Shown here: piece by piece, positions 11,646-22,233 of the stretch
Numbering within the stretch: position 1 is the stretch's first letter
Layout of the letters: each line of letters starts with the position of its first letter
Assembly (NCBI GenBank): GCA_020055645.1
Contig: CM034546.1
Location: 25,048,001-25,112,000, forward strand
Reading direction: 5' to 3'
DNA: 64,000 bases
Origin: Tomocerus qinae
Lineage: Eukaryota; Arthropoda; Collembola; Entomobryomorpha; Tomoceridae
Notes under the pieces: generated by a model
Told to the model about the DNA's origin: nothing
Seen by the model: only the letters and a program-made list of their open reading frames with translations
The model's database searches: none
Position numbers and translations under genes: made by a program

Positions 11646-12053
11646 ATGTCATCTACAATGTGTCAGTCGACAACTGAGCTCCAAAGCAAAATGAAAATAA
11701 AAGTGGTTGTTAGCTCGGAATATCACCAATACCCTTCAATCCTGAACAAACCATGTAGAAAGAAAATAAAAATTGATTACAAACCAATCACTATTCACAC
11801 AGAGCTAACACTAACTACATCTAAAGATAAGGATGTAGTGTGCTATAGTGTAAACCAACGACAAAAGATTACACAACAGTCGTCATCGTCATTTACACCA
11901 CCTGTTCTTAATTTCCAGTCTATTACCCCAAAAACGTTGTTATCGACTAATGAGCCTTTTCTGGCTTTACAAACTTTAAATACAGCCGTAAAAGATTCAT
12001 TAGACATTAATATTTCACCCTCTACAGTAAAACAAATTTTGTCAAATCAGTAA
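11646..12053 (+). CDS. Hypothetical protein, first Polinton gene
   Basis: An intact 135-codon frame, 290 bp inside the left terminus and on the same strand as the capsid genes. An AT-rich segment ending TATAATATAAATG lies just upstream. The product is hydrophilic and rich in Lys, Ser and Thr, with a basic patch CRKKIKIDY at about residues 38-46 and a Ser/Gln-rich stretch in the middle. It has no membrane helix, Cys/His motif or catalytic signature. I do not recognise a family. Position and orientation make it a plausible late virion or DNA-binding gene, which is inference only. Confidence 0.55.
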   Translation: MSSTMCQSTTELQSKMKIKVVVSSEYHQYPSILNKPCRKKIKIDYKPITIHTELTLTTSKDKDVVCYSVNQRQKITQQSSSSFTPPVLNFQSITPKTLLSTNEPFLALQTLNTAVKDSLDINISPSTVKQILSNQ

Positions 12054-12234
12054 AAATGCTTTCAGGATCTAATTTAATCATCTAATTCTAAATGTGTATT
12101 ATTATTTTATAGTATTAAAATAGCTCAGTTTTGTTATCCATGCCATTACAAAACAACCATTTTTTTCAAAACGTTTCTACATAAAGTTTATAACGAGGAG
12201 TAACACAATAAACTGTTTCCACTTATTATTTCCC

Positions 12235-12242
12235 TATAAATA
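12235..12242 (+). promoter_or_regulatory. TATA box of the capsid-side gene group
   Basis: TATAAATA lies 85 bp before the ATG of the pX-like gene at 12327, and nothing else is between them. The match is good, but the start of transcription was not located. Confidence 0.5.
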
Positions 12243-12326
12243 CTTTTGAAGTACAGAATAACTCTTCATTTACATTTAACAATTACATTGCTTAACATAA
12301 ATAAACAAAATAATTACATTTTTAAA

Positions 12327-12713
12327 ATGAAATCCATATATACTTTTTCCGACGGTCATTATTTAGAGACTCTTCAATCCCAAATTCATAAGGGGACACC
12401 TTATAGCGTTAGTTCTAGGGTACAAAGAGGAGGGGGTTTGTTCTCTACAATGGCAAGATATGTATTGCCAGTCATCAAAAAACATGTCATTGCTAGCGCA
12501 AAACGAGCGGCGATTAAAACAGCATCAGATGTGCTCTGTGGAACATCCATAAAGCAAGCCATTAAAACAAATGGAATTAATTTAGCAAAGGAAATTGGAA
12601 AGAATATTATTTCTTCAGTTAACCAAAAAGGTTCTGGGAAAGTAAGAAAAAGGAAGTTGTTGACTTCCACATTTGACCATAACGAAAAGAAGAAGAAAAA
12701 ATTCAGAGAATAA
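12327..12713 (+). CDS. pX-like virion core or membrane-active protein
   Basis: A 128-aa basic protein. I chose the ATG at 12327 (AAAATGAAA) rather than an in-frame start at 12246 because the TATA box lies between them. Near residue 35 begins a Gly-rich RGGGLF motif followed by an amphipathic stretch (MARYVLPVIKKHVIASAKRA), then a second helix, and the C terminus is a Lys/Arg cluster (NEKKKKKF). Gly-rich segment, amphipathic helix and basic tail are the pattern of adenovirus pX/pVI-like minor virion proteins of Polintons and adintoviruses, usually encoded beside the capsid genes as here. Assignment rests on pattern and position, not on a full alignment. Confidence 0.65.
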   Translation: MKSIYTFSDGHYLETLQSQIHKGTPYSVSSRVQRGGGLFSTMARYVLPVIKKHVIASAKRAAIKTASDVLCGTSIKQAIKTNGINLAKEIGKNIISSVNQKGSGKVRKRKLLTSTFDHNEKKKKKFRE

Positions 12714-12768
12714 AACCACCAGTTTTAAAGAAGGGTATCAGGAGAAATAAAATAGACATACTGTCATA

Positions 12769-14153
12769 ATGTCTTTACTCCACACATCATCTCAACCAGC
12801 GATTCGTGATCAGGCAGACTTATTTTCATCATTATTAACAGGTAAGTTACTTTATATTTTCTACACTAATTTACTGACGGTTAATTTACATTTTTCTCAA
12901 TAGATACAACTGTAGAATCGAGTTTCTATGCTGAATTTAAACCTGTCGTGAACATCCAGGACTCTGATGCAAAATTAGAATTTAAAATAATGGGTAATAG
13001 CAGCCACTACCTGAATCTTGGGGATCATTTTTTAACTCTATGTGTACGTTTGGAACAAAACAATGGTGATCCCATACCTCAAGAAATAGACATTAGCGTC
13101 ACCAATAACACATTTCATTCTTTGTTTCTTCAATGTGAGGTATATGTAAACAATCAAATTGTATCTACAACGAATAATTTGTATCCTTATAAAGCTTATT
13201 TCGAGGTAGTGTTTTCTTATAGTAGGGATTATTATGAGTCACAAGCGTCCTGTACGTTATTTAACCCTGAAGATGACGCGTCTGTGGTAGATACTGCAAA
13301 TGGTGGTTACTCTGAAAGACGAGATTTATTTAAGGGATCCAAAAATGTAGAGTTAGTAGGAAAACTACATATTGACTTGGGTAATCAAAGCCGTTACATT
13401 CTTAATGATACAAACGTAAGCATTGTTTTGACTAGGTCCCCTGATAACTTTGTCATTTTATGTACAAACACCACTCTTGACGAAGATGCTGCTAGTACAT
13501 TTATCCCCAGAATAAAATTTTTAGACGCAGGATTGTTCATTAGAAAGGAAATTTTGTACCCAAGTTTGGTTGTTGCCCACCAAAAGCTCCTAGACAAGGA
13601 AGAGATTGCAAAATATTTTTATCAAAAAAAAGGTTTAAAATATTTTACAATCCCAAAAGGGAACCAGTCTTTTGTAGAGGAGAATGTCTTTGTAGCAAAT
13701 GTTCCCAGTAAAGTAATTTTGGCTTTCGTATCTAGCAGAGGTTTTAATGGAGATCTTGCCTTAAATCCATTCAATTTCTATCACTACGATGTCAGCTACG
13801 TAGGTGTTTCTGTTAACAATATGCCCACACCCATTAGACCCCTTAATTTAAATTTCAAAGACAATAAGTATCTACTGGCATACTATATGCTTTTCACTAG
13901 TTTAAAAAATGCTGGAAAAGATGTTGGTCTCCCCTTCAATAGATATAGTTACTGTACAGGAAACACTTTCTTTGCATTCGACATTTGCCCCTCAGATAGT
14001 GAGAACAACATCCTACATTTGGAAAAGTCAGGTAGTGTCCGTATAGAGCTAAAATTTCATACAGCTCTACCAGAAGCTGTTCACTGCCTTGTATATTCAG
14101 ATACCCAGGCTGTCTTAGAAATAGATAAGTATCGACAGGTGGTATCTCACTAA
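12769..14153 (+). CDS. Major capsid protein, F54H12.2-like (spliced)
   Basis: Exon 1 is 12769-12841, the 62-nt GT-AG intron is 12842-12903 and exon 2 is 12904-14153, giving 440 aa in frame. The downstream ATG at 12948 would lose the conserved N terminus (motif DLFSSLL). Landmarks shared with the F54H12.2-like capsid family of Polintons are HYLNLGDHFLTL, NNTFHSLFLQCEVYVNNQ, YPYKAYFEVVFSY, GKLHIDLGNQSRYILND and the RSPDNFVIL segment. Size and conserved blocks suit a double jelly-roll, hexon-like protein. The stop codon overlaps the protease start by one base. The frame is fully open, unlike most core genes of this copy. Confidence 0.85.
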
Positions 14154-14730
14154 TGGATACATTACAATTACAATATATTTTACAACACACAATTGCCGAC
14201 AGTAATAAATTTGTAAACGTTTTGTCGTGCGATAAATTGGAATTTGTTCCCAACGAAGAATTTGCCATAATTGTTAATTCAGACCCTTCTACAAAACCTG
14301 GCTGTCATTGGTTAGCATTCTTTAAAGAAAAATCAGACAACTATGTTGAATTTTTTGATAGTTTTGGATTTCCAATTAGCTACTATAATTTAGAATTTCA
14401 AAAATTTGTAAATAGATTAAATCTTAATGTAAGGTTAAGCAAAAAACAATTGCAATCACCAAGCGGGATCGTATGTGGTCAATATTGTGTATACTTTTTG
14501 CTAAATAGAAATATCCACAAAAAGTTTCAAGATATTATTCAACCCTTTGGGAAAAATTAACTAGTAACGATAGATATGTAGACAAATTTGTCCACTCTAT
14601 ACCGCTATACAATTCTCCCTTTAATAAAACATGTAAAATAGATTGTTTGTCTTGTTATAAATGTCATGATACATATAAAAGAAATCCTTATATTCAAACT
14701 ATTATATCATTATCTAAACATGTAAAATAA
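14153..14730 (+). pseudogene. Adenain-type maturation cysteine protease, frameshifted
   Basis: The first frame (14153-14560, 135 codons) holds the catalytic set of adenovirus-type proteases: His in GCHWLAFF (residue 52), Asp in FFDSFG (69), Gln in QLQSPSG (101) and Cys in CGQYC (108). In the family it processes capsid and core precursors inside the particle. Near 14540-14550 the homologous frame moves by one base. The tail, recognisable by an ND-x2-V-x2-FV type motif, continues in another frame to 14730. The normal product would be about 190 aa, so the last third is out of frame. The start overlaps the capsid stop (TAATG). The break could be a real mutation or a sequencing indel. Confidence 0.85.
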
Positions 14731-14732
14731 AA

Positions 14733-15726
14733 ATGAAGAATAAATTTGCAACTATACCTCTCTGTCAATCTGTGTTTAGTCTTTATTGGGTTAGCATGTC
14801 TAACAACTTAATTCAGTCCGCTTATTTAAATCCAAAACATCCAGCGAGTTTTGGAGGCATAAATAGATTAAAAGACGCATTTCCATCAGCATCAATTAAA
14901 CAAATTCACACTGTGTTGCGAAAAGAAGATTGCTATACTAAACATAAAAATATACGTAGAAGGTTTAGACGCCGCCAAATTATTGTTCCAGGTAAAGATT
15001 ATATTTGGCAAGCCGACCTAATTGATGTGAAAAAATACAGACGAGAGAACGATGGTTTTAACTTTATCTTGACCATTATTGACGTGTTCAGTAAATATGC
15101 CATTGCTATACCTATTCAAAATAAATCCGCCGAAGAGGTAACAAAAAGCTTTTAAATACGTATTTAGTAAGGGAAATACACCAAAATTTCTGAGCACTGA
15201 TTTTGGGAAAGAATTCTTCAATCGTAAATTAATATCGTATTTAACTGACATTAACATTATTTTATTTCGTAATTTTTCAGACAAGAAGTGTAGTGTAGTA
15301 GAGCGTTTCAATAGAACATTATTTCTAAGATTATCTAAACTATTTACGTTTCAACAAAATTGTAATTACACTAATAATTTACAGAATGTAATTACCTCAT
15401 ACAATAACTCAATTCATCGCAGTATTGGTATCCAACCATCTAAAGTTAACAAATATAATCAATTTGATATCTGGCTAAAACTATATGAGAAAACAATTTC
15501 TTTCCGTAATAAATCCAAAACTCTTTTTCATGTGAACGATGAAGTGAGAATTGTGAAAGATAAGAATTTATTTCAGAAAGGATATGATTCTAATTTTTCT
15601 TCGGAAACATTTATGATCTGTAAGGTAGTTAATACCACCCCAGTTACATATAGAATAAAAGATAAAAATAATATTTGTATTGACGGTATTTTTTATAACG
15701 AGGAAATGATTAAAATAAGTGCTTAA
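14733..15726 (+). pseudogene. Retrovirus-like (RVE) integrase, frameshifted
   Basis: The first part (14733-15155) carries the Polinton integrase N terminus (YLNPKHPASFGG, then RRRFRRRQIIVPG) and the first catalytic Asp in WQADLIDV. Near 15148-15153, in a run of T after AGC, the frame is lost by one base. The second catalytic Asp (STDFGKEFF) and the Glu (VVERFNRTL) lie in the next frame, which runs to 15726 without stops. All three DDE residues are thus present, but not in one frame. The C-terminal region from about 15530 has no clear chromodomain. It starts right after the protease region, on the same strand. In the family it inserts the linear element DNA into the host chromosome. Confidence 0.88.
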
Positions 15727-15953
15727 TGACATTAACACCCCATTCTTAGTTTATGGATTGACTCAAAAGGATGTCCTTCCATATGTATCTAACGTCCTCT
15801 TGTTCTAATTATTTCCCTGATAATACCACCAACAATTTCAAGGTACAATTGCCATCTAACCTTAACATCCAGGCACATGAATACGAAGTTTCACTTACCG
15901 AGTTGTCACTAAAAATCAAAACAAATTGTAACGAAAACAATTTTTGGCTAAAT

Positions 15954-18130
15954 CCTAGTATACCGACGCTCAACGGAATAGACCGATATATAGCTCATTC
16001 GAAAGATCTCGTCGAGTACATCACGAATATGATATTGGTTTTTGGGGCAACCCCCCAAATAAGAAAGTTATGGTCGGTTAAAGTTGAAAATATGACTATT
16101 TCGATGCCTATATTTTTAGAAAACGAAGAGTTACAAGTTCTTTAGGACATCGTTGTTTTGATCTTCATGGTGAATTTACTTGTAACTATGGCAACGTAGC
16201 TAATAACAACATGCAGGTTGGGTTTTGTAAAATTCTAAATTGCACCAACTTCTATGTTTAAAAAAATGCTAATTGTGACCACGTTCCATGTTTAATTTTC
16301 ATCAATATTAACTAGGTTTAGGCTTTAAACAAAATGCTAATTGTGACCACGTCCCATGTTCGATTTTCATCAATTTTAATTAGGTTTAGGCTTTAAAAAA
16401 TGCTAATTGTGACCACGTCACATGTTCGATTTCCATCAATTTTAATTAGGTTTAGGTTTTAAAAAAATGCTAATTGTGACCACGTCCCATGATCGATTTC
16501 CATCAATTTTTATTAGGTTAGGTTTTAAAAAAATGCTAATTGTGACCACGTTCCATGTTTAATTTTCATCAATATTAATTAGGTTGAGGCTTTAAAAAAT
16601 GCTAATTGTGACCACGTCCCATGTTCGATTTTCATCAATTTTAATTAGGTTAGGTTTAAAAAATGCTAATTGTGACCACGTTCCATGTTTAATTTCCATC
16701 AATTTTAATTAGGTTAGGTTTTAAAAAATGCTAATTGTGACCACGTCCCATGTTCGATTTCCATCAATTTTAATTAGGTTAGGTTTTAAAAAAATGCTAA
16801 TTGGTTCCGCGTTCCATGTTCGATTTCCATCAATTTTAATTATGTTAGGTTTTAAAAAAATGCTAATTGTGACCACATGCCATGTTTAATTTTCATCAAT
16901 TTTAATTAGGTTAGGTTTAAAAAATGCTAATTGTGACCACGTGCCATGTTCGATTTCCATCAATTTTAATTAGGTTAGGTTTTAAAAAAATGCTAATTGT
17001 TACCACGTCCCATGTTCGATTTCCATCAATTTTAATTAGGTTTAGGTTTAAAAATGCTAACTGTGACCACGTCCCATGTTCGATTTCCATTAATTTTAAT
17101 TAGGTTAGGTTTTAAAAAATGCTAATTGTGACCACGTCCCATGTTTAATTTTCATCAATTTTAATTAGGTTAGGTTTTAAAAAATGCTAATTGTGACCAC
17201 GTCCCATGTTCGATTTCCCTCAATTTTAATTAGGTTAGGTTTTAAAAAATGCTAATTGTAACCACGTCCCATGTTCGATTTCCCTCAATTTTAATTAGGT
17301 TAGGTTTTAAAAAATGCTAATTGTGACCACGTCCCATGTTCGATTTCCATCAATTTTAATTAGGTTAGGTTTTAAAAAAATGCTAATTGTTACCACGTCC
17401 CATGTTTAATTTTCATCAATTTTAATTAGGTTAGGTTTTAAAAAATGCTAATTGTGACCACGTGCCATGTTCGATTTCCATCAATTTTAATTAGGTTTAG
17501 GCTTTAAAAAAATGCTAATTGTGACCACGTCCCATGTTTAATTTTCATCAATTTTAATTAGGTTAGGTTTTAAAAAATGCTAATTGTGACCACGTCCCAT
17601 GTTCGATTTCCCTCAATTTTAATTAGGTTAGGTTTTAAAAAATGCTAATTCTGACCACGTCCCATGTTCGATTTCCATCAATTTTAATTAGGTTAGGTTT
17701 TAAAAAAATGCTAATTGTGACCACGTCCTATGTTCGATTTCCATCAATTTTAATTAGGTTAGGTTTAAAAAAATGCTAATTGTGACCGCGTGCCCTTAAC
17801 TAAATCAAAAATGATGAAAATTGAAGTTAGAACAATGAAAAAATTTAGAATTTTACAAAACCAAACCTGCATGTTGTTATTAGCTACGTTGCCATAGTTA
17901 CAAGTAAATTCACCATGAAGATCAAAACAACGATGTCCTAAAGAACTTGTAACTCTTTCGTTTTCTAAAAATATAGCCATCGAAATAGTCATATTTTCAA
18001 CTTTAACCGACCATAACTTTCTTATTTGGGGGGTTGCCCCAAAAACCAATACCATATTCGTGATGTACTCAACGAGATCTTTCGAATGAGCTATATATCG
18101 GTCTATTCCGTTGAGCGTCGGTATACTAGG
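15954..18130. mobile_element. Inverted-repeat element with internal minisatellite, inside the penton gene
   Basis: Left arm 15954-16240 and right arm about 17845-18130 are inverted copies of roughly 285 bp, beginning CCTAGTATACCGACGCTC and ending with its complement. The flanking trinucleotide AAT (15951-15953 and 18131-18133) is a probable 3-bp target duplication. Between the arms lie about 23 tandem units of 64-65 bp. Open frames within the arms are accidental continuations of the host gene or its mirror. No transposase is present, so this is a non-autonomous DNA transposon of unidentified superfamily. Confidence 0.85.
16255..17785. repeat. 64-65-bp minisatellite, about 23 units
   Basis: Each unit contains ATGCTAATTGTGACCACGTC, then CCATGTTCGATTTCC (or the variant CCATGTTTAATTTTC), then ATCAATTTTAATTAGGTTAGG and an A-rich joint. 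Two unit types, GTTCGATTTCC and GTTTAATTTTC, are interspersed, with small indels in the A run. It is not a CRISPR: units are contiguous and there are no unique spacers. Confidence 0.95.
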
Positions 18131-18712
18131 AATGTTCCCAATTTTTTTATTAAAAAGTGCTCAAACGACATTAAATCGAATAGTTTTAAAAGCTTTTCAA
18201 TTCCCAATAGTTCCTTCAGGACTGTATCTAGCTTAGTAGCTTATATACAATCCATTATTGAAAAAACTGACTATAAAGATCATATAACATTTAATTTTTC
18301 GAACATAACGAATAGAGTGTCAGTGACAATATATAATTGTGAGGTAAAATTTAGCAAGCAATTGGCAAGTACAATAGGTTTGTGTGAGTTTTATAGCAAC
18401 GATAGCAGTTATGAGGGTAATGTAATTGTAAATAGTTTAAATCCAAGTACTAACATATTCATTTGTAGTAATATTGTCGAGTCAAGTATCTTTAACAGTA
18501 ATTATGAGAAGATACTACGTTGTATACCTGTGAAAACTGGTAATACAGACAGTGTATTTCACCACCTTAGTGATCAATATTTCAAGGTGCCTGAAGGAAC
18601 ATATAATAGTATAAGTATATATTTGAAATCAGATAAAGAGGTGGATATATGTTATGAAATTGACGTTGTTAAACTACATTTTAAAAAAGTAATTAATAAA
18701 ACATAACATATT

Positions 18713-19344
18713 ATGACTAATGTAAATGAAAACGAATATAAGTTCAAACATCCTTGCTCAATCGTTATAGCTGGCACCTCAATGTCAGGCAAAACGACAT
18801 TTGTAGAAAAAATGTTAGAACACTTGAGCACATTGTTCAGTTCTTCAATTACGAATATTGTAATATCCTTTGCTAAAGAACAGAGTTTATACGACCGAAT
18901 TAGAAATAAACATCAAAACGTAACGTTTGTAAACAACCTTGAGCTAGATGATTATTATGATTCATTAATCGTCATCGACGATCAAATGACAGATGTAGCA
19001 AAAAGCAGGAAAATTCAGGAGTTATTTATTAAAGGAGTTCATCATAATAGAAATACAGTTATATTAATTAACCAAAATCTATTTCCTCAGGGACAATTTG
19101 GGAAGGATATGAGGTTAAACACACATTATTTATGTATTTTCAAATCCCCTCATTTCTGTCTCAAGTACAATATTTAGGGAGGACATATTTTCCTCTTCAC
19201 CCTTCATTATTAACCCATGCGTATTTAGATGCCACCAAGTCTCCATACTCATATTTATTTATAAACTTACACCCAGAGTGTGATGATAGAATACGAATCA
19301 GAACCTGTATTTTACCTAGTGAAGATGAGGTGATTTATACGTAA
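18713..19344 (+). pseudogene. DNA-packaging ATPase (FtsK/HerA type), frameshifted
   Basis: Walker A is AGTSMSGKTT at about residues 21-30 and Walker B is SLIVIDD at about 84-90, followed by the conserved HHNRNTVILINQNLF segment. The family pumps genomic DNA into preformed capsids. The first frame ends at 19177. The conserved C-terminal segment (QVQYLGR, then LDATKSPYSYLFINLHPECDD) is read in the neighbouring frame up to 19344, so one base is missing or extra in about 19145-19165. Both catalytic motifs precede the break. It starts 7 bp after the penton gene's stop. Confidence 0.88.
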
Positions 19345-19389
19345 GAAGTTTTCTAATCATTTAGCTTTCTCACTCCATCATTCTTGTTT

Positions 19390-19797
19390 ATGAGTTTGGT
19401 AGATGAGTATCGTATTTTGGTATTGTCTATGTTTCAGTTGAATATGAGTAGGTGTACAGATAGAAACAAGTTATTTTTGGAACTTTTAAGTAAAGCTAAC
19501 CCAATTCAAAGAAATAAAGCAATTAAAGAGGCTACTGCTGACAATCTTCATTGTATCACAGAGGTGGCTGTGAACACATTGAAGGGCAATATCCCAATAA
19601 AACCAGAGCTAAAAGAAAAATTAAAAAAGTATAAAAGTTCAATTCGAAAATTTTCTGAAAAAAAATTATCTGTTAGTAAAAAGAAAAAAACATTTTTAAA
19701 GTATAGTAAGCATCTGCCATTATTGTTACAACCATTTTTGTCAGCAAGTGGTATCATTATTGGTAGAGTTGTAAGCTCACATTTAAATTTACAGTAA
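19390..19797 (+). CDS. Small basic core-like protein conserved in Polintons
   Basis: 135 aa from the first true ATG. The block NLHCITEVAVNTLKGNIPI followed by a Lys/Arg-rich helix (KEKLKKYKSSIRKFSEKK) and KKKKTF is a recurrent signature of a small Polinton protein encoded between ATPase and polymerase. The C terminus is hydrophobic (LPLLLQPFLSASGIIIGRVV), perhaps a membrane-active or buried segment. The frame is intact. Its function is not established; a nucleic-acid-binding or virion core role is inferred from charge and position. Confidence 0.75.
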   Translation: MSLVDEYRILVLSMFQLNMSRCTDRNKLFLELLSKANPIQRNKAIKEATADNLHCITEVAVNTLKGNIPIKPELKEKLKKYKSSIRKFSEKKLSVSKKKKTFLKYSKHLPLLLQPFLSASGIIIGRVVSSHLNLQ

Positions 19798-19818
19798 AAA
19801 AGTTTTAATAAATTTTAA

Positions 19819-20582
19819 ATGTCGAAGCGCATGAAACTAATTCCTGAAAAGGAATACCATCATCTACATACATTAAAAAAGCAAAGCATCTACAGCTTCC
19901 ACAGTTGTTAGAAGAATCCTCAGTTATAACAAAAGATAACGAGGCTTCAAATATATTAACATCTCAAATTCCAGACGATATAAAAAGTCAAATGTATAGT
20001 AGTATTATGAAAAGCGTAGGGGAAAATATACAATTGATTCTTAGGAAGCCAATTAAAGTAGAAATCGGTGAAACAAAAGCTAATTTGTCTGGACTGGCAC
20101 CTATAGAAACCCCAGTTTTAAATCAAGACGATATAATATTAACACCTGAGGATAAGCTACTATTAGCTTCAGTTCCACCATCAAATAAATCTGCGGTAAA
20201 ACACATTATGAGCCTTCTCAAGGAAAATGAGCAGATATCTTGGGATAATAGAGGCACTGTGAGATTCTTTGCCCAAAATCCATGTGAGGGCTCGAATATA
20301 ATTGATTTGATAAGCTACATTACTAGAAATCTTAAGTGGGTTGTACATCCACCAGGAGTTAACAGATTTTTGTTAGTTTGCAAAAAAATTAATATTCCTA
20401 GCACATTGTTAAATACTCGGTTACGTAAAGAATGGTGTCAACCTACTTTAAAACCTAGAGGAGATAAAACTCGCATAAGTGCCAATATTCTACAGCCTTC
20501 AACTTCATCTGAGGTTTCCTGGACAGCATTACGGAAAGAAGACCAAATTATAACGTTGGACGAGTCAGTGAATAGCAGTTAG
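19819..20582 (+). pseudogene. Conserved Polinton protein with KLIPEKEY start, frameshifted
   Basis: The ATG at 19819 opens with MSKRMKLIPEKEYHHL, the usual beginning of a Polinton protein of unknown function. The frame closes after 30 codons, while the rest continues one frame away from about 19890 to 20582 (226 codons). That part includes SNIIDLISYITRNLKWVVHPPG and INIPSTLLNTRL, which match its conserved C-terminal region. The shift lies in or near the run of six A at about 19867-19880. No catalytic motif is visible. It lies 22 bp after the core-like gene, on the same strand. A virion role is inferred from position only. Confidence 0.7.
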
Positions 20583-20658
20583 TAGAAGACTAACATGTAA
20601 GAAATTTTAATGTCATTCAATATTATGATTTCAATCTATACACAACAAAAATTTGAGA

Positions 20659-21376
20659 ATGGCATCAAAATATTATATTTGTACTACAGGACATGGTATA
20701 TATAATTTAGATATGGTGACTTTACAGTCTAGAATTTCCTCTTATACAAATATCAGGCTACAGTATAGTAACGTTTTTCTATTAAATTTGGTAAAATGTG
20801 GTTTTTATTACTCAGAAATTGAAGATAAGTTGTTTTGCTACTTTTGTGGGTGTACTTTATTAAAAAATTTCAATAGTGATAATCCATGGTTGGAACACTC
20901 AATTTCCTATCCAAGGTGTCCTCATTTGCTTCTGCATAAAGGAAATAACTCCAAAGAACCAGACACCAACCTAGAAACCCTTATGGTATGCTTTTTGCTA
21001 TAATTTAAAAAATGTTTTAATTTAATATTAAATTTCAATTTTACTTTAGAAAGTTGATGACATACCATGCATTGCGGACATACGTAACTCAGACCCATGG
21101 AGTAATGGTGTGTTGAACGTCTACTACTACTATTATCATAAATGTGTTTTATTTGCTAAATATATTTTAAACTTAAATTGCATTGTAGATTTTGTTCAGA
21201 AAGCGTTTTTTGTTATGGGTGAAAATTTATGTCAAATTTGTATGGAGAAAGAATCCATATATATGATGTCACCTTGTAATCATCTTGTATATTGTTCTAA
21301 TTGTATTTGTACCCAACAGAAATGTATAATTTGTCGTGTACCTCATGTTGGTTTTATGAAAGTTTTTAAATCATAA
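20659..21376 (+). CDS. iap: Inhibitor of apoptosis protein (BIR + RING), spliced
   Basis: Exon 1 is 20659-20985, the 64-nt intron is 20986-21049 (GTATGC to TTTAG, phase 0) and exon 2 is 21050-21376, giving 217 aa. Residues about 24-91 form one BIR domain with zinc ligands Cys60, Cys63, His80 and Cys87 (CYFCG, then WLEHSISYPRC). Residues 170-204 form a C3HC4 RING (LCQICME, PCNHLVYC, CIICR), ending MKVFKS as in other IAPs. Such proteins block caspases and act as ubiquitin ligases. Exon 2 contains a Tyr-rich insert that may be a second intron (21108-21188, 81 nt, GT-AG, length divisible by three). Both domains are intact, in contrast to the decayed core genes. Confidence 0.9.
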
Positions 21377-21514
21377 TGTTTTAGTTTTATTGTAATATTT
21401 CTTGTAAAATTTATCAATGAAAATAAATCACTTGTTCGAGAATAAAATGAAGACTTGCTCAATGTTTATTAACGCATAAAGGAGTAAATTATTCAGTTAA
21501 TCTTATAATTTCAT

Positions 21515-21957
21515 CTACGAATTATCCTCCCGATATCTTGAAAGAGCGATCTCATATTGGTCATCTCTTGGATTGTCTATCATCTCATCTGCATACTTCA
21601 TAACATTTAACCATATTACATTATGATTGTCCCTTAGTCTCCGAAGATCAAATTTTTCATTCCTGTTAACATACAATTAAAACATTAGTCAACAAATTTT
21701 GGTTTATGTAAATGATTAATTACTCACTCTTCAGCCATGTCCAAAAGTGCTGTCATCAATGACCGAATTGTACGACTCCAACGGTGTATGGTACCCACGC
21801 GAAGTTCCTCTTTAATAATTTCAGCGATTAAAAGAATTCGTAGTGCAGACCTATTGTGACCCAAAGTACTTACATACACTGTCGCCCCATAATAAGATAA
21901 AAGTTCTTTTGCCATATTGATACATGTTTGAGATCTGTGATTTGGGTTGTAAGACAT
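21515..21957 (-). CDS. Hypothetical spliced Polinton gene
   Basis: Minus strand: exon 1 is 21957-21728 and exon 2 is 21662-21515, joined by a 65-nt intron with GTGAGT donor and TTAACAG acceptor, giving 125 aa. The product is mainly helical and charged (residues such as INMAKELLSYYG, IIKEELRVG and TIRSLMTALLDMAEE), with an acidic C-terminal half rich in Asp, Asn and Arg. I see no signal peptide, membrane helix, zinc ligands or known catalytic motif and do not recognise the family. It is divergent to the dUTPase-like gene, sharing a 276-bp upstream gap. The splice sites and preserved frame support a real gene. Confidence 0.65.
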
Positions 21958-22233
21958 GATGGCTAAATAAAGTATTGCGAGATGCTGATTCGGTTAAGAG
22001 AAATAACTTAATGATAAACAACTACTATAAATTCTCTTCTACCACGTTTGTTTTGACTGTCCTTCTAATCACTGCACCGTTTCAGAGCGTGATAGTCAAA
22101 AGAGTTCAACTTGTTCTCACACAACATCAAATACGGTTTATGATTACTACCGTGCATTCACCTACTATAAAATAGATTTTCTTGACCAGTCACTTACTGA
22201 AGGAGTAGCAAGAAGAAGTGGATTCCTCAGAAA
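21958..22233. promoter_or_regulatory. Divergent promoter region
   Basis: This 276-bp gap separates two head-to-head genes. On the plus strand CTATAAAATAG at about 22163-22173 is a TATA-like sequence some 60-70 bp before the dUTPase-like ATG. No clear TATA box was found for the minus-strand gene. A 66-codon open frame here is judged to be chance. Confidence 0.45.

Larger units (their letters stand above)
15771..18706 (+). pseudogene. Minor capsid (penton-like) gene split by an insertion
   Basis: The N-terminal part (15771-15953) shows the Polinton penton signature SSCSNYFPDNTTNNFKVQLP followed by HEYEVSLTELS. The C-terminal part (about 18134-18706, 190 codons) is open and ends at TAA. In between sits a 2,177-bp inverted-repeat element flanked by AAT. 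The element plus one AAT is 2,180 bp, which matches the frame offset between the two halves, so the gene was probably intact when the insertion occurred. Without the insert about 251 codons remain, a normal length for the single-jelly-roll penton of Polintons. The gene lies between integrase and ATPase. Confidence 0.85.

Noticed and set aside
16255-17785. CRISPR-like regular array
   Set aside because: Units of 64-65 bp are contiguous without unique spacers, and the setting is a eukaryotic transposon.
17765-18055. 96-codon minus-strand frame
   Set aside because: It is the right arm of the inverted-repeat element and mirrors the left arm; no independent gene.
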